Source of the DNA: Desulfobulbaceae bacterium | GTDB lineage: Bacteria; Desulfobacterota; Desulfobulbia; Desulfobulbales; Desulfocapsaceae | Reading direction: 5' to 3' | DNA: 6,283 bases | NCBI GenBank assembly: GCA_030632405.1 | Contig: DAOVUU010000160.1 | Span: 1 to 6,283, forward strand | Shown here: positions 5,346-6,283 of the stretch, piece after piece | Layout: each line of letters begins with the position of its first letter | Position numbering within the stretch: position 1 is the first letter of the stretch | The notes under the pieces: generated by a model | What the model was told of the DNA's origin: nothing | What the model saw: the letters and a program-made list of their open reading frames with translations, nothing else | Databases searched by the model: none | Translations under genes and position numbers: made by a program

Positions 5346-6283
5346 ATGTTGGAAGTTAATATCTACAGATACGTGACAAAACGATATACCAGAATCGTTG
5401 ACAGTGACATCTTCTACAGTTTTCGACAATCACCAGTGACAGTGATTTCTGCCATAGTGACCATTGTGTATTTGGTTGCAACTCTATTTGCGCCACTGGT
5501 AGCCCCCCATGACTCTTATGACCTCACGAGTCTATCTCTGCTTGATGCTTTCCTGCCACCGGCATGGGTCGAGGGAGGGTCAATGAATTTTCTCCTGGGA
5601 ACGGACGACCAGGGGCGTGGTATTCTCTCCACTATTATCTGGGGCTCAAGATTATCAATGGGAGTAGGTTTTGCTGCTGTCATATTCTCTGGTATTCTGG
5701 GTACAGCTCTGGGCCTCTTGAGCGGGTATGCAGGTGGGCGGTTGAACTCGTTTATTATGAGACTCGCCGAAGTGCAGCTTACCTTTCCGGCCATACTTAT
5801 TGCCCTGCTGGTTGATGGTATCAGCCGTGGAGTGATGGATGTCTATGAAGCTGAGTCAATGGCTATCTATGTGGTGGTATTTTCCATAGGTATATCCTTC
5901 TGGCCTCAATATGCGAGGACGGTTCGTGCATCCACTATTGTTGAGATGGAAAAAGCATATGTGGAGGCTGCCCAGGTTGCCGGCAGGCACCCCGCAATCA
6001 TAATGGCACGACATGTGCTCCCTAATGTTATGGGACCGGTGCTGGTCATTACCACTATCAACCTCGCCCTTGCAATTATCCTGGAGGCCACACTTTCTTT
6101 TCTGGGAGTCGGCATTCCTCCAACGGAACCATCTCTGGGAACTATGATCAGGATCGGCAATGATTATCTGTTTTCTGGAGAATGGTGGATAACTGTTTTT
6201 CCCGGAGCAGCCCTCGCGATATTGGTGCTTGCAGTAAACCTTTTGGGGGATTGGATGCGTGATGCATTCAATCCGAAATTACG
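5346..6283 (+). CDS. ABC transporter permease, DppC/OppC-like, 3'-partial
   Basis: Second permease subunit of the importer; the frame stays open to the window end (312 full codons). It starts with a cytoplasmic N-terminal stretch and the OppC_N-type helix SPVTVISAIVTIVYLVATLFAP (29-50). Then come the family signature LLGTDDQGRGILSTIIWGSR (83-102), helices near 105-127, 148-160 and 172-188, the EAA loop YVEAAQVAGRHPAII...RHVLPN (205-227) and EATLSFLGVGIPP (247-259). It breaks off at DWMRDAFNPKL, where relatives normally end, so only a few residues are missing. The 153-172 loop (VDGISRGVMDVYEAESM region) is longer than in E. coli DppC. Start choice: no ATG, GTG or TTG lies upstream in frame after the preceding gene. 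GGAGG (5339-5343) is only 2 nt from this ATG and 5 nt from the next codon, TTG (5349), so initiation at TTG is possible. It lies 55 bp after the first permease with no promoter or terminator evident between them. Confidence 0.92.
   Translation, partial: MLEVNIYRYVTKRYTRIVDSDIFYSFRQSPVTVISAIVTIVYLVATLFAPLVAPHDSYDLTSLSLLDAFLPPAWVEGGSMNFLLGTDDQGRGILSTIIWGSRLSMGVGFAAVIFSGILGTALGLLSGYAGGRLNSFIMRLAEVQLTFPAILIALLVDGISRGVMDVYEAESMAIYVVVFSIGISFWPQYARTVRASTIVEMEKAYVEAAQVAGRHPAIIMARHVLPNVMGPVLVITTINLALAIILEATLSFLGVGIPPTEPSLGTMIRIGNDYLFSGEWWITVFPGAALAILVLAVNLLGDWMRDAFNPKL

Overview
The window is a 6.3-kb stretch of bacterial DNA with every recognisable gene on the + strand. It has moderate GC, typical Gram-negative Shine-Dalgarno sites and a periplasmic binding protein with a classical signal peptide. 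The intergenic ATTCCC/GGGAAT hairpin repeats are of a kind found in many proteobacteria, including Neisseria and several deltaproteobacteria. I read it as a proteobacterium. A marine or sediment sulfate-reducer type would fit, but that is a guess and the sequence does not fix the genus.

Positions 1-2256 hold a metabolic block. It opens with the 3' two thirds of a fold-type IV (IlvE/BCAT-like) PLP aminotransferase that starts before the window. After 62 bp comes 2-dehydro-3-deoxygalactonokinase (dgoK, GTG start). The KDPGal/KDPG-type aldolase (dgoA) overlaps dgoK by 4 bp (ATGA). Kinase plus aldolase convert 2-keto-3-deoxygalactonate to pyruvate and glyceraldehyde 3-phosphate, the last two steps of the DeLey-Doudoroff galactonate route. 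That route also receives carbon from galactose and 3,6-anhydrogalactose oxidation.

Positions 2257-2452 are an AT-rich gap with a strong imperfect hairpin just upstream of the next gene. It probably carries the promoter and leader of the transporter operon.

Positions 2453-6283 encode an Opp/Dpp-type ABC importer: a secreted family-5 solute-binding protein, a DppB-like permease, and a DppC-like permease that is cut by the window edge only a few codons from its expected end. The ATPase genes would be expected just downstream. The simplest joint reading is uptake of a sugar-acid, oligosaccharide or peptide-like solute next to genes for its catabolism, but the substrate cannot be read from the sequence.

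The most interesting structure is in the 240-bp gap between the binding-protein and first permease genes. Two inverted 28-bp hairpin repeats (24/28 identical, with a compensatory stem base-pair change) are nested inside a longer pair of ~25-bp imperfect terminal inverted repeats ending in TA. Together they form a ~148-bp MITE-like element. A separate GC-rich hairpin follows before the permease ribosome-binding site. The arrangement could let binding protein and permeases be expressed at different levels from one transcript. I saw no wholly new gene system here; the genes belong to known families.
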